A stretch of DNA of 64,000 nucleotides, from positions 1 to 64,000 of the forward strand of contig CAZCLK010000004.1 of the NCBI GenBank assembly GCA_964499575.1, read 5' to 3'. The translations under genes were made by a program, and so were the position numbers. The DNA comes from JAAYCT01 sp964499575 (GTDB taxonomy: Bacteria > Bacillota > Clostridia > Saccharofermentanales > Saccharofermentanaceae). Positions 14,840 to 23,921 of this stretch are shown here, piece by piece (positions within the stretch are counted from its first letter, which is position 1; every line of letters starts with the position of its first letter). Under the pieces are notes generated by a model that saw only the letters and a list, made by a program, of their open reading frames with translations, searched no databases and was not told where the DNA came from.

Positions 14840-17107
14840 ATGAAGAAATGTCCGGTATGCGGTGTAATGATGGGCGACAACGTTGCCCGTTGTTTTATGT
14901 GCAAATATGATTTTCAGAAAGCTGCCCGCGAAGGGGAAGAGACGGCCCAAAAAGAAGCCAAAGACTACATGAGCAAAGTCGAAGGCGAGAAAAGAAGCCA
15001 GGTCGAGGACAAGAAGGCCGACGAAGAAAAATTTATCGCCGAACTGAAAGAGCGCTACCAGAAAGAGATCGACAGTCTGACTCAACAGTATGAGGAAGAG
15101 AGACTTCGGATTGAGGGAGATTATGTCAACCTCAAGAAGAAAGCCTTGGAAGAGAAAGCAAAACTCGACAAGGAAGTCGAAGCGATCCGTAAGCAAGTCG
15201 ATTCGGAGAAAAGCAAGGTCACCGATGCCGAGGCGGAAGTCGCGAAGATTTTGGACGAGGCCCGGAAACAAGGGGAGGCAGATAAGGCCGCCTTGCTTCG
15301 TGAAGCCGAATTACAGACGGAAAAACTGGCGGTTCAGGTTCAGAAAGAATATAAAGAAGCCATGGCCAGGAAACAGCAAATGCTTGAAGAGGCCAAACAG
15401 GCCGAAGAAGAAACGCTGAGGATCCGCGATCTTGCGAAGGAAGCCGAGCGTGAGAAGGAAGAAGCGCAGAAGGAATTTGAGCAAATCAAACACGAGATCG
15501 ATTCGCTGACCGGAAAACTCGATCAGGATAAACAGGATTTGGTCATGAAGGCGCGCGAGGAAGCCGCCCTGGCCAAGAAAGAAGCGCTTCTTCTCGAAGA
15601 GGACAAGATCAAGGAGGCGCAGAGCCGCTACAATGAGGTCCTGCTTCAAGCCGACGTCGTTGCCCGTGACATAGAAGCCACGCAAAGACAGGCCGAGAAG
15701 GAACTTTCCCTCTACATCGAAGAGGCCAAGAAGGCGATCGCCGAGACAGAACGCGCAGAAGAACAAAGAGCTCAACTTCAGGAGGAAGCGGCCGGCTTGC
15801 TTGCCGAATTGGAATCACTCAAGAAGGATATCGGTGAGAACCGTAAGAGCAAGGAACAGCTGGAGAAAGAATACGAGGAGATCCTTGCTTCCGCAAAGGA
15901 TGTAAGAGTCAAGGCGGATCAGGAGGCCGAAACGATCATCGCGTCGGCCGGCGAAAGGATTACCGCGGCCGAACAGGAAGCCGAGCAGATCATTGCCTCC
16001 GCAAGCGAGAAGATCGTCGAGGCCCAAAACGAAGCGGAGCAGATCATCGCCTCCGCAAATATGAAGGTCGAAGAAGCGCAGAAGGAAGCCGATGGGATCA
16101 TAGCTTCCGCGCAGGAGAAGGTCGCGGAAGCCGAGCGGGAAGCCGAATCGATCATCGCGGCGGCGGCTGAGAAGGCCGAGGCAACCCGCAAGGAAGCTGA
16201 AACCGTTATGATTGCGGCGCAGGACAATGTCGCTGAAGCGGAAAGTCAAGCGGAGGCGATTGTCGCCGAAGCCGTACAGAAGAAGGACACGATTCAAAGA
16301 GAGGCGGACGCGGTGCTTGAGGCCGCCAATGAGGTGAAAGCCCAGGCGGAACGCGACAGCGAAGAGATCGCGGCTTCGGCAAACGAACTGAAGGCCAATA
16401 CCGAGAAAGAGGCCCGCGAACTTCTGGTTGACGCTCAGGAACAAAAGAGTGCGTTGGAGAAAGAGGTGGAAGCGCTCGAAGCGGAGCTGGACCGGATCCG
16501 GTTGTCCGCAGAAGAAGAAACCGCTCAGATTGCGGCGGAACTCGAGCAAGCCAAGGCGATCATCGAAGAATCCAAAACCGCGATGAAGGATGCGGAGGTT
16601 GAAGCGGAGATCTTTATTTTCGAGGCGGAAAAGAGGGCAATCACGCTGAAGGAGGCGGCTTTGAACGAGAGCGAGAGAGGCCGCATGCAAAGGATCATCG
16701 AAGAAAAGGAGCAACTGATCGAAGAGATGAGTAAAGCGAAGGAAGAGGCCGAGAAGAGAATTGAAGAGCTGGAACAGCAGATTCAGTCGGCGCAAGCTGC
16801 AATCGATGAACTGCGAATCAGAACCGAATCGTTGATTATCAGCGGAGGAAGCGGTGCTTCGTCCGGACCGATGCAGTATGAGATCGAAATCATCGCGCAT
16901 ACCGAAATCGGCGAGGTGGATGCATCACTGCTCGCGAAAACGCTGGCCAAGAGGTCGTCGGACGGATGGCGCTTACATAGCGTCATCAACGATGAGGGCG
17001 GGAAGATCCTGTCTACGTTGGGCGGCGCGGAGAACATTTCGCTCGGAGGAGGCCCGGCGATCAAGGAAGACCGGACGATTCTTGTGTTCGAGCGCGCCGT
17101 GAGCTGA
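14840..17107 (+). CDS. Zinc-ribbon, long coiled-coil protein with DUF4177-like C-terminus
   Basis: Protein of 755 residues, no signal peptide or transmembrane helix. It begins with a zinc ribbon (Cys4, Cys7, Cys18, Cys21), followed by about 640 residues of charged helix rich in Glu, Lys, Ala and Gln. Residues 362-541 hold ten consecutive 18-residue repeats of the type EAEQIIASASEKVEEAQK. The last ~75 residues form a compact domain, 'MQYEIEIIAHTEIGEVDASLLAKTL' then 'SDGWRLHSVI', resembling DUF4177. I take the ATG at 14840 with AGAGGTGG upstream; a GTG at 14831 is also open. A terminator follows at 17154. It may be a cytoskeletal or membrane-organising scaffold; that is a guess from shape only. 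Confidence 0.75.
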   Translation: MKKCPVCGVMMGDNVARCFMCKYDFQKAAREGEETAQKEAKDYMSKVEGEKRSQVEDKKADEEKFIAELKERYQKEIDSLTQQYEEERLRIEGDYVNLKKKALEEKAKLDKEVEAIRKQVDSEKSKVTDAEAEVAKILDEARKQGEADKAALLREAELQTEKLAVQVQKEYKEAMARKQQMLEEAKQAEEETLRIRDLAKEAEREKEEAQKEFEQIKHEIDSLTGKLDQDKQDLVMKAREEAALAKKEALLLEEDKIKEAQSRYNEVLLQADVVARDIEATQRQAEKELSLYIEEAKKAIAETERAEEQRAQLQEEAAGLLAELESLKKDIGENRKSKEQLEKEYEEILASAKDVRVKADQEAETIIASAGERITAAEQEAEQIIASASEKIVEAQNEAEQIIASANMKVEEAQKEADGIIASAQEKVAEAEREAESIIAAAAEKAEATRKEAETVMIAAQDNVAEAESQAEAIVAEAVQKKDTIQREADAVLEAANEVKAQAERDSEEIAASANELKANTEKEARELLVDAQEQKSALEKEVEALEAELDRIRLSAEEETAQIAAELEQAKAIIEESKTAMKDAEVEAEIFIFEAEKRAITLKEAALNESERGRMQRIIEEKEQLIEEMSKAKEEAEKRIEELEQQIQSAQAAIDELRIRTESLIISGGSGASSGPMQYEIEIIAHTEIGEVDASLLAKTLAKRSSDGWRLHSVINDEGGKILSTLGGAENISLGGGPAIKEDRTILVFERAVS
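15923..16462 (+). repeat. Ten tandem 54-bp (18-residue) coding repeats
   Basis: Codons for residues 362-541 of the coiled-coil protein fall into ten consecutive 54-base units encoding variants of EAEQIIASASEKVEEAQK. Units 1-4 are most alike and later ones diverge, which suggests stepwise duplication. Confidence 0.8.
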
Positions 17108-17153
17108 GACGATTCCGTTCTTCCGATATGAACCGGCCATGAAGGAAGGATAT

Positions 17154-17184
17154 GCGCGGGGCGATTTGACCCCGCGCTTTTTTA
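17154..17184 (+). terminator. Rho-independent terminator after coiled-coil gene
   Basis: GCGCGGGG (17154-17161) pairs perfectly with CCCCGCGC (17170-17177), followed by seven T. Confidence 0.92.
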
Positions 17185-17299
17185 TTTAGCCTGTGGACAT
17201 TTAGGCGAAAAGAAGGTGTTTTGTTCTATTTTTTTTGTGGATATTGTGAGGTGCTCATAGTATAATGCCAATATTAGTTTATCCAAGGAGGACAGATAC

Positions 17300-19381
17300 A
17301 TGATCAATTATCCGGCTGAAAAGATCCGCAATATATCCTTGCTGGGACACGGCGGGTCCGGAAAAACAGCGCTTGCCGAAGCGATGTTATTCTGCGCCAA
17401 GGCGATCGATCGTATGGGGCGATCCACGGACGGGAATACAACCATGGATTTTGATCCGGAAGAAATCAGGCGGCAACTTTCGATCAATACGACAATCGCG
17501 GCGTGCGAGTGGAAGAATTCCAAGATGAATATTATCGACACGCCCGGCGACTTTGATTTTTTGGGCGAGACTATGGCGGGAATTCGAGTCGCGGACAGCG
17601 CGATCGTCGTTATGGCTTCTAAGGGCGGGATTCAGGTCGGCGCAGAGAAGGCCGTCCGTTTGCTCAAGAAGCGCAATGTTCCGTTTCTGTTTTTTGTCAA
17701 CCGCATGGATGAACCGAATGCCGATTATGAGCACATCATCGAAGAATTGAGAGCGCAATACGGCATTTCCGTTATTCCGCTTTCTTTCCCGATCATGAGT
17801 CAGGATAAGATGACCGGAATTGTCGATGTCATGAACAAACGCGCCTTTTCAATCGACTTGAAGACCGGTGCGTCAAAAGAAATGCCGTTGCCGGCGGAAT
17901 TTGAACAGCGCGTTACTCAAATTCATGAGCAGATCAACGAAGTGGTTGCCGAAAGCGACGAGGAGTTGATGGAGAAGTACTTCTCCGGCGAACCCTTTAC
18001 CGAAGATGAGTTCAGAAGAGGCATTCATGCCGGTTTCCGTGACGGTAGTTTACACCCGGTTTATGCCGGTTCCGCGCTCAATAACTGGGGCGTCGAGTTC
18101 CTGATGAATAGTATCTCCAAGGATACACCGGCCGCCGGCGAAAAAAAGGCGGTCAACGCCGCGTCCGCGGACGGGGCGCAAATCGAGATCAATACGGGCG
18201 ATCAGGAGCCTCTCTCCGCATTTGTTTTCAAGACCATTGCCGATCCTTTTGTCGGGCGAATCAGTTTATTCCGGGTTTATTCCGGTGTATTCAAGGGAAA
18301 TTCCACCGTTTACAACGCCAACAAAGAGAAGGAAGAGCGGATCGGCGGTCTGTTTTACATGGTCGGTAAGAAACAGCTCCAAGCCGATCAGGTCGGCGCC
18401 GGAGATATCGGTGCGGTCGCTAAGTTGGTTTTGACCCAGACGAATGATACGCTTTGCGATAAATCGCGACCGGTCATTCTCCCGAAGATTAATTTTCCGA
18501 CCCCTTGCCTGACGATGGGCATCGTACCGAAGGTTAAAGGAGAAGAGGATAAGATCATGTCCGGCCTGAATAAACTGTCCGATGAGGACCCGGTATTTAC
18601 GGTCGTGAACGACGCCGAGACCCATCAGATGGTCATCTCAGGCTTGGGTGAGCAGGAGATCAACGTTCTGAGAAGTAAGCTAAAGAATAAGTTTAACGTC
18701 GATGCCGAACTGGAGTCTCCGCGCGTTCCATACCGCGAAGCCATCCGCAAGAAGGTCAAGGTACAGGGCAAACACAAGAAGCAGTCGGGCGGACACGGAC
18801 AATACGGAGACGTTTGGGTCGAGTTCGAACCGGTCGAGTCGGAGACCCTGATTTTCGAAGAAAAGGTATTCGGCGGCTCAGTGCCGAAGAATTTCTTTCC
18901 CGCGGTTGAAAAGGGTCTTCATGATTCGGTGAACAAAGGTATTTTGGCCGGATTCCCGGTGGTCAATCTGAAGGCGACTCTGGTCGACGGATCGTATCAC
19001 GACGTCGACTCATCGGAAATGGCGTTCAAGATCGCTGCCGGCCTGGCGTTCAAGAACGGCCTGCCTCAGGCCAACCCTGTCCTTCTGGAACCGATCAGTG
19101 CCGTTTCCGTTCATATCCCCGAGGACAAGCAAGGCGATATCATGGGTGACATGAACAAGCGTCGCGGCCGGATCATGGGGATTGATACGGACGAGGACGG
19201 TTCGGTTATCTCGTGCGAAGTCCCGACCTCGGAGATGGCGTCCTATGCCACGGACCTGAAGTCTATGACCCAGGGCCGCGGGTGGTATACGATCAAGCAC
19301 GTGCGCTATGAGCAAGCTCCTTCAGAGGTTGCCGCGAAGGTGATCGAGGAGCGGAAGGCTTTCCTCGAAGAGGAAGAGTAG
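17300..19381 (+). CDS. Elongation factor G-like GTPase (EF-G2 type)
   Basis: Translational GTPase homologue of 693 residues with EF-G domains in order. G1 'GHGGSGKT' is at 16-23, G3 reads 'DTPGD' (80-84) where canonical EF-G has DTPGH, and G4 reads 'NRMD' (134-137) instead of NKMD. The changed G3 residue is the position of the catalytic His, so GTP hydrolysis may differ. This pattern fits the EF-G-like (FusA2/EF-G2) group often present beside the main fusA; no rpsL, rpsG or tufA is nearby, which also argues against the housekeeping copy. Its role is not settled. TATAAT at 17261-17266 is a likely -10, and terminators lie on both sides, so it is monocistronic. Confidence 0.88.
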   Translation: MINYPAEKIRNISLLGHGGSGKTALAEAMLFCAKAIDRMGRSTDGNTTMDFDPEEIRRQLSINTTIAACEWKNSKMNIIDTPGDFDFLGETMAGIRVADSAIVVMASKGGIQVGAEKAVRLLKKRNVPFLFFVNRMDEPNADYEHIIEELRAQYGISVIPLSFPIMSQDKMTGIVDVMNKRAFSIDLKTGASKEMPLPAEFEQRVTQIHEQINEVVAESDEELMEKYFSGEPFTEDEFRRGIHAGFRDGSLHPVYAGSALNNWGVEFLMNSISKDTPAAGEKKAVNAASADGAQIEINTGDQEPLSAFVFKTIADPFVGRISLFRVYSGVFKGNSTVYNANKEKEERIGGLFYMVGKKQLQADQVGAGDIGAVAKLVLTQTNDTLCDKSRPVILPKINFPTPCLTMGIVPKVKGEEDKIMSGLNKLSDEDPVFTVVNDAETHQMVISGLGEQEINVLRSKLKNKFNVDAELESPRVPYREAIRKKVKVQGKHKKQSGGHGQYGDVWVEFEPVESETLIFEEKVFGGSVPKNFFPAVEKGLHDSVNKGILAGFPVVNLKATLVDGSYHDVDSSEMAFKIAAGLAFKNGLPQANPVLLEPISAVSVHIPEDKQGDIMGDMNKRRGRIMGIDTDEDGSVISCEVPTSEMASYATDLKSMTQGRGWYTIKHVRYEQAPSEVAAKVIEERKAFLEEEE

Positions 19382-19407
19382 GCATTTTTGTACCGATCAA
19401 AGAAGAA

Positions 19408-19442
19408 GGGCCCGGAGCCGCAAAGCAACCGGACCCTTTTTT
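19408..19442 (+). terminator. Rho-independent terminator after EF-G-like gene
   Basis: GGGCCCGG (19408-19415) pairs with CCGGACCC (19429-19436) with one mismatch, followed by six T. Confidence 0.85.
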
Positions 19443-19483
19443 GTTTCAAAAAATGTTCGCGGAAATGGCGCTTCACGCGGCCG

Positions 19484-21736
19484 CTATGGTGCGACGGACA
19501 GAATCTGCGCATCACTTTCATTCGGGAAATACGCGACGCGAGTCAGGTTTTCCTGGAAAAAACCGCTGTTTACGATGTTTTCTCCGGCAGCATTCCGGTA
19601 ACTTAACAGCTCCGTGTCGAGTATGATGTAATCAATGCCCTCCGCGGCGCAGGTTTGCCGGAAGAGTGCCAGATCGCCGCCGCAACCCGTCAACAGCCAC
19701 TCGTATTGACGGAAACGGGCGTCGGTGTCATGCCCCGCGGACCAGGCGTAATAAGGCCAACCGTAATAACACATCCGGCCGGAAAGGTAGAACGAGTGAA
19801 TGTACCAGTCCCGGGTCAGGAAAACAGCGCGCTCGGGCGTATTATCGTCGATCCATTCCACCATTTCCGAATGAAGATCGAGTCGGATCGAATCCCGGTT
19901 CCGGTTATGCTGGACAAACCACTCGGCGACACCGGTCCCGACCAGCGCGATAATCAATATGAACGACAAAAGCACTCCGCCGATCCGCGCGGCGATGCAT
20001 AGGCCTAAAGAGGTATGCGCTCCGGCCTTGCCCGTATTTTCCTCTGCCCGGCCGTCTGGTTTCCTCGGATAGACGGGCGGCAGAATAAGGAAAGCCAGCA
20101 CTCCGGCAATAAAAATATCGAACAGGAGAAAACTCAAATGAATGAATTTGTGATTTGCCAGGATTTCTCTGGAGACCTGAACGGAGAACGCGAAGACAAC
20201 CGGCAGCATGAAGACAAACAAAAGGACCGCACGATATTTGATTTGCTCCTTGATCCGCTCATATACCGGAAAGGCGATCAGTAAAAGAATGGGGATGATG
20301 ACGGCAAGTCCGCCGAGTTTAAAGATATACTCCGCGATGCTCGAAAAGGAGACTTTTTCGGCGATAAAGCCGGGATAAAGACGAAGCGACACGACGTTGC
20401 TCGAGTTTCCGGAAAGCAGGGTCGTTTGAAGCAGTGCCGATATGACGGCCGAAAGCGCTACGACGGCGTAGGACAATCGATTCTCGGAAAAAACCGCCAT
20501 CCCGAACAGGAGAATCATCGCACCGATCAGCATCGAACCATGAAAAAAGGGTGTCGCGACCACGACAATGAGCGCGACGACCAGGAGATAATAGGGATGG
20601 AGCGGATCTGCCTTCCGGGGGATCCAGGCCTGCCGGGTGGCAAAAAAAGTGCGAAGCTTCTCTTTGAAGCCGACGACCTTTGTCAAATGCAGGAACATCC
20701 GCCGTACGTGCGGGATAAAAAGAAACAGAAGAATCAACACGACCGAAACGCCGAGCATAAGGTGGCGCTGATTCGCGTAAACATTGATTGCCCAGAGGCC
20801 CCATTCGTCCCTGGGCGTCAGCTGAAACCAATCCTTTTGTTGCGATATTTCGCGAAAAACCGACTGCAGGCTTGCGCCGGGCACTTTGAAAAGTTCGATC
20901 AGCTGATAAACGATGTTCATGGCACTGCGGAACAACACCAGAACGGCGGTGAACAGAAAAGCCGGTCTGCGGCCGGACAAGAGGACCGCCAGCGTGCCCA
21001 GTAGTACGATCGCACTCACGAATGTAAGGATGAAAGGGACATTGAACGCCCAATCGAGGGGCAGTCCAAGGAGATTAAGGTTTCCGCAAAGGAAGTAGAA
21101 GAAGAAATGGTACTGAATCTTATCGCCCGGAAAATGCGGATACTCGGTCGGGAAATTACTGCCGGTCGAAAAGGATGACGCGACCGCGATATGCGGTCCG
21201 AAGTCGCTGGCAACCGACGGTCCGACGAGAAGCCGGCCGTCTTCGATCCGGAAGGTGTAGAAACTGATATACGCCGCCGCTGCGATAACGGCGAGCACGG
21301 TCAGCGATACGAGAATGATCATTCCCGGGTGGCGGTCAAAACCGGGGATCTTCCGGGCGATTTTCTCCGGAGCACGCTTCCTGAGTGCTTCTTCTTCGAT
21401 GAATTTCCGGCGTTTTCGCAAGTAGGATTTTTGCCACAGAAGACATCCCAGATAAATAAACAAACACAGCGATATAATATTCGCCGGGTACAAGACATGC
21501 ATATCGCCCGGAACAAAACGATAGATCCCGAGCGCAACGTAGTAGGTGACCGTCGTTACGGTCATCAGGCCGACCACAAAACCGGCCGGGAGCACGAACA
21601 GGAGGGACGGTGTCTTGGCGATCAGTTCCGGACGCAATGAGATCCCCAAATACAGCCTGCGGACGTCGGGAATAAAAAAACGTATGAACTGGGTTCCGAA
21701 GAAAAGACAAACAAGCAGGTACAACACTCCAAACAT
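19484..21736 (-). CDS. Large polytopic membrane protein, putative GT-C glycosyltransferase
   Basis: Membrane protein of 750 residues with roughly a dozen hydrophobic segments. After the second or third helix group an outside loop carries 'SDFGPHIAVASSFSTG' and 'GDKIQYHFFFYF', and the C-terminal ~130 residues form an outside domain with 'WIDDNTPERAVFLT' and 'GWPYYAWSAGHD'. This layout is typical of GT-C type enzymes that use lipid-linked sugars. It starts immediately after the GT2 gene's stop, with GGAAGGAG inside that gene, so the two are coupled; the GT2 partner could supply a polyprenyl-phosphate sugar. Donor and acceptor are unknown. Confidence 0.65.
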   Translation of the reverse strand: MFGVLYLLVCLFFGTQFIRFFIPDVRRLYLGISLRPELIAKTPSLLFVLPAGFVVGLMTVTTVTYYVALGIYRFVPGDMHVLYPANIISLCLFIYLGCLLWQKSYLRKRRKFIEEEALRKRAPEKIARKIPGFDRHPGMIILVSLTVLAVIAAAAYISFYTFRIEDGRLLVGPSVASDFGPHIAVASSFSTGSNFPTEYPHFPGDKIQYHFFFYFLCGNLNLLGLPLDWAFNVPFILTFVSAIVLLGTLAVLLSGRRPAFLFTAVLVLFRSAMNIVYQLIELFKVPGASLQSVFREISQQKDWFQLTPRDEWGLWAINVYANQRHLMLGVSVVLILLFLFIPHVRRMFLHLTKVVGFKEKLRTFFATRQAWIPRKADPLHPYYLLVVALIVVVATPFFHGSMLIGAMILLFGMAVFSENRLSYAVVALSAVISALLQTTLLSGNSSNVVSLRLYPGFIAEKVSFSSIAEYIFKLGGLAVIIPILLLIAFPVYERIKEQIKYRAVLLFVFMLPVVFAFSVQVSREILANHKFIHLSFLLFDIFIAGVLAFLILPPVYPRKPDGRAEENTGKAGAHTSLGLCIAARIGGVLLSFILIIALVGTGVAEWFVQHNRNRDSIRLDLHSEMVEWIDDNTPERAVFLTRDWYIHSFYLSGRMCYYGWPYYAWSAGHDTDARFRQYEWLLTGCGGDLALFRQTCAAEGIDYIILDTELLSYRNAAGENIVNSGFFQENLTRVAYFPNESDAQILSVAP

Positions 21737-22711
21737 TTACTGCTCCTTCCCGGGGGACAGGGATTCGCGATCGATACCGGGTTCCCGGGGCATCCGGGTG
21801 TCCTCGGAAATAATATATCTGGGTCGATTCTTCACCTCGTCGAAAATAAGCGCGATATAGGTGCCGATCAGCCCGAGGCTGATCATCACGCAGGCACCGA
21901 CGGCGAGATTGACGATGATCACGGTGGTGAATCCGCCGGCCGCGACCCCGGAGAAATAATTGAACAGGGTTTGGATCAGAAGGATGATCGTGCCTAAAAG
22001 AAAAATCGCGCCGATAAAACTGATCAGGTGCAGGGGAATCGCCGAGAAGGAGACAATCGCATGGACCGAAAGGCGCAGAAGACTGCTGAGTTTCCAGCGT
22101 GATCTCCCGGTTTGGCGTTCCGCCACATCAAACGGGAAGGAGGTTCTCCGAAACCCGAGCCAGGCGGACAGACCGCGGAAGAACGTATTATGCTCGCGCA
22201 GGGTCCTCCACTTGAGGACAACCTTGCGATCCAGGAGTTTAAAATCGGACGCGTCGGACAGATCGTATCCGGAAAGCCGGTGAAAAAGGCCGTAAAACAG
22301 TTTCGCCTGAAATCGGGACAAGAATCCCTCCCGGCCGCGGTCCGACTTGATACCCTCGATGATCTCGAAGCCCTCGTCGCGCCATAACCGGACCATCTCC
22401 GGAATGCATTCGGGAGGATGCTGAAGATCACCGTCCATCAGGATGACCGCGTCCGCGTCCGCCACATCGAGACCGGCACAGATTGCGGCCTCTTTTCCGA
22501 AATTTCTTGAAAGACTGATGCCGCGAACCTTGGACGGATATTTCTCCGAAGCTTCCGTTATGGCCTGCCAGGTTTTATCCGACGATCCGTCGTTTATAAG
22601 AAGGAGCGAATAGGAAAGACCGAGCCCGTCCAGAAGGGGAATCATACGCTCCACGGTCACGGGGATCTGTTTATCCTCATTGTAGAAAGGCATAAGTACG
22701 ATTAAATCCAT
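21737..22711 (-). CDS. GT2 glycosyltransferase, polyprenyl-phosphate sugar synthase-like
   Basis: Membrane-associated glycosyltransferase of 324 residues of the DPM1/GtrB type, which moves a sugar from a nucleotide donor to undecaprenyl phosphate. The catalytic domain has 'VLMPFYNED', 'LLINDGSSDKT', the metal motif 'ILMDGDLQHPP' and 'SDFKLLDRKV'; two transmembrane helices follow near residues 225-300. The start at 22711 gives the canonical N-terminus; the open frame begins at 22756. It precedes and is coupled to the GT-C-like gene, so they likely act in one pathway. Confidence 0.88.
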   Translation of the reverse strand: MDLIVLMPFYNEDKQIPVTVERMIPLLDGLGLSYSLLLINDGSSDKTWQAITEASEKYPSKVRGISLSRNFGKEAAICAGLDVADADAVILMDGDLQHPPECIPEMVRLWRDEGFEIIEGIKSDRGREGFLSRFQAKLFYGLFHRLSGYDLSDASDFKLLDRKVVLKWRTLREHNTFFRGLSAWLGFRRTSFPFDVAERQTGRSRWKLSSLLRLSVHAIVSFSAIPLHLISFIGAIFLLGTIILLIQTLFNYFSGVAAGGFTTVIIVNLAVGACVMISLGLIGTYIALIFDEVKNRPRYIISEDTRMPREPGIDRESLSPGKEQ

Positions 22712-22883
22712 GAAACCACACCGCTTTCCAACAAATATACATAATAATATTAGCATACGTGCCCCGCAATATTGCTACTCTTCGGTTACATTTGCGTTCG
22801 CGTTTTTCGGGAATATCGAAATCATCCGGCGGCTGTGGTAATATTCTATGTGTTTATCTTTTGGAATCGGAGGACATTATCCC

Positions 22884-23921
22884 ATGAGGATCGTTGTTTT
22901 AGCAGGCGGTCTGAGCCCCGAGCGGGATGTATCCCTTTCTTCGGGAAGTCTGGTCGCCAATGCGCTTTTGGATAAGGGCCATAGTGTCGTGCTTGCGGAT
23001 GTATACGAAGGGATCGACTTACCGGAGCGCAAGGACGATGTGTTTATTATGCCTGCCGCGACTTTCCGGTATCACTATGAAATTCCGGACACCGCTCCGG
23101 ATCTTCGGCTGTTGGTCGAAAAGAACGGCGGCCGGACTGCCTTGATCGGAAAGAATATTCTCGAGTTGTGCATGATGGCCGAAGTCGTCTTTGTCGCGCT
23201 TCACGGCGCAATGGGGGAGAACGGCCAGCTTCAGGCGGTTTTGGAGTGCCATGATATCCGCTATACCGGGTCGGACTACTGCGGAAGCCTTCTGGCCATG
23301 GACAAGGATCTATCGAAAAAACTCATGCGATTGGCGGGCGTTCCGACCGCGGACTGGTTGATGGTTCGCCCGACAGAAGAGTCTCTTCGGGCGGTGCGGG
23401 ATTCGATCGGTTTTCCGTGCGTCATCAAGCCGATTCACTGCGGTTCGAGCGTCGGCGTGTCGATCATTTCCGCTGAAGAGGAGTTCCTGCCCGCGGTCTG
23501 CGCGGCCAACGAATATGAAAACGCGGTTCTGGCCGAAAAAATGATCCCCGGCCGGGAATTCTCGGTGGGAATCCTGGGCGGAGAGGTTTTACCGGCGATT
23601 GAGATTATCCCGCATCAGGGATTTTACGACTATAAGAATAAATATCAGAAGGGTCTGGCTACCGAGGTGTGTCCCGCAGATCTCGGAAAAGAGCAGGCGG
23701 AGCGACTCGCACGGCACGCGGGACTTACGCACGAAGCTCTGCGGCTCGGCAGTTATTCGCGTATCGACTTCATTCTCGGACCGGACGGGGAATTTTACTG
23801 CCTTGAAGCCAATACGCTTCCCGGTATGACCCCGACAAGTCTTCTTCCCCAGGAAGCGGCGCAGATCGGACTGTCCTATGCGGATTTGTGCGATCGGATC
23901 GTCCGTTTGGCGCTGAAATGA
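22884..23921 (+). CDS. ddl: D-alanine--D-alanine ligase
   Basis: Joins two D-alanines for peptidoglycan precursor synthesis. The 345-residue ATP-grasp protein has 'GGLSPERDVSLSSG' near residue 8, 'HGAMGENGQLQAVLE' near 109, 'YTGSDYCGSLLAMDK' near 128, and the terminal 'EANTLPGMTPTSLLPQ'. GGAGG is 10 bases before the ATG at 22884; the frame is open from 22848. Its stop overlaps the next gene as ATGA, so a flavoprotein gene is coupled behind it. Confidence 0.92.
   Translation: MRIVVLAGGLSPERDVSLSSGSLVANALLDKGHSVVLADVYEGIDLPERKDDVFIMPAATFRYHYEIPDTAPDLRLLVEKNGGRTALIGKNILELCMMAEVVFVALHGAMGENGQLQAVLECHDIRYTGSDYCGSLLAMDKDLSKKLMRLAGVPTADWLMVRPTEESLRAVRDSIGFPCVIKPIHCGSSVGVSIISAEEEFLPAVCAANEYENAVLAEKMIPGREFSVGILGGEVLPAIEIIPHQGFYDYKNKYQKGLATEVCPADLGKEQAERLARHAGLTHEALRLGSYSRIDFILGPDGEFYCLEANTLPGMTPTSLLPQEAAQIGLSYADLCDRIVRLALK

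Noticed and set aside
15923..16462. CRISPR-like array
   Set aside because: The 54-base units are contiguous, coding, and lack spacers.
15815..16900. 361-codon minus-strand ORF opposite the coiled-coil repeats
   Set aside because: The repeated Glu/Ala/Lys codons read backwards as Leu/Phe-rich sequence; an artefact of the repeat.
14840..17107. SMC/Rad50-type ATPase
   Set aside because: There is a long coiled coil but no Walker A or ABC signature at either end.
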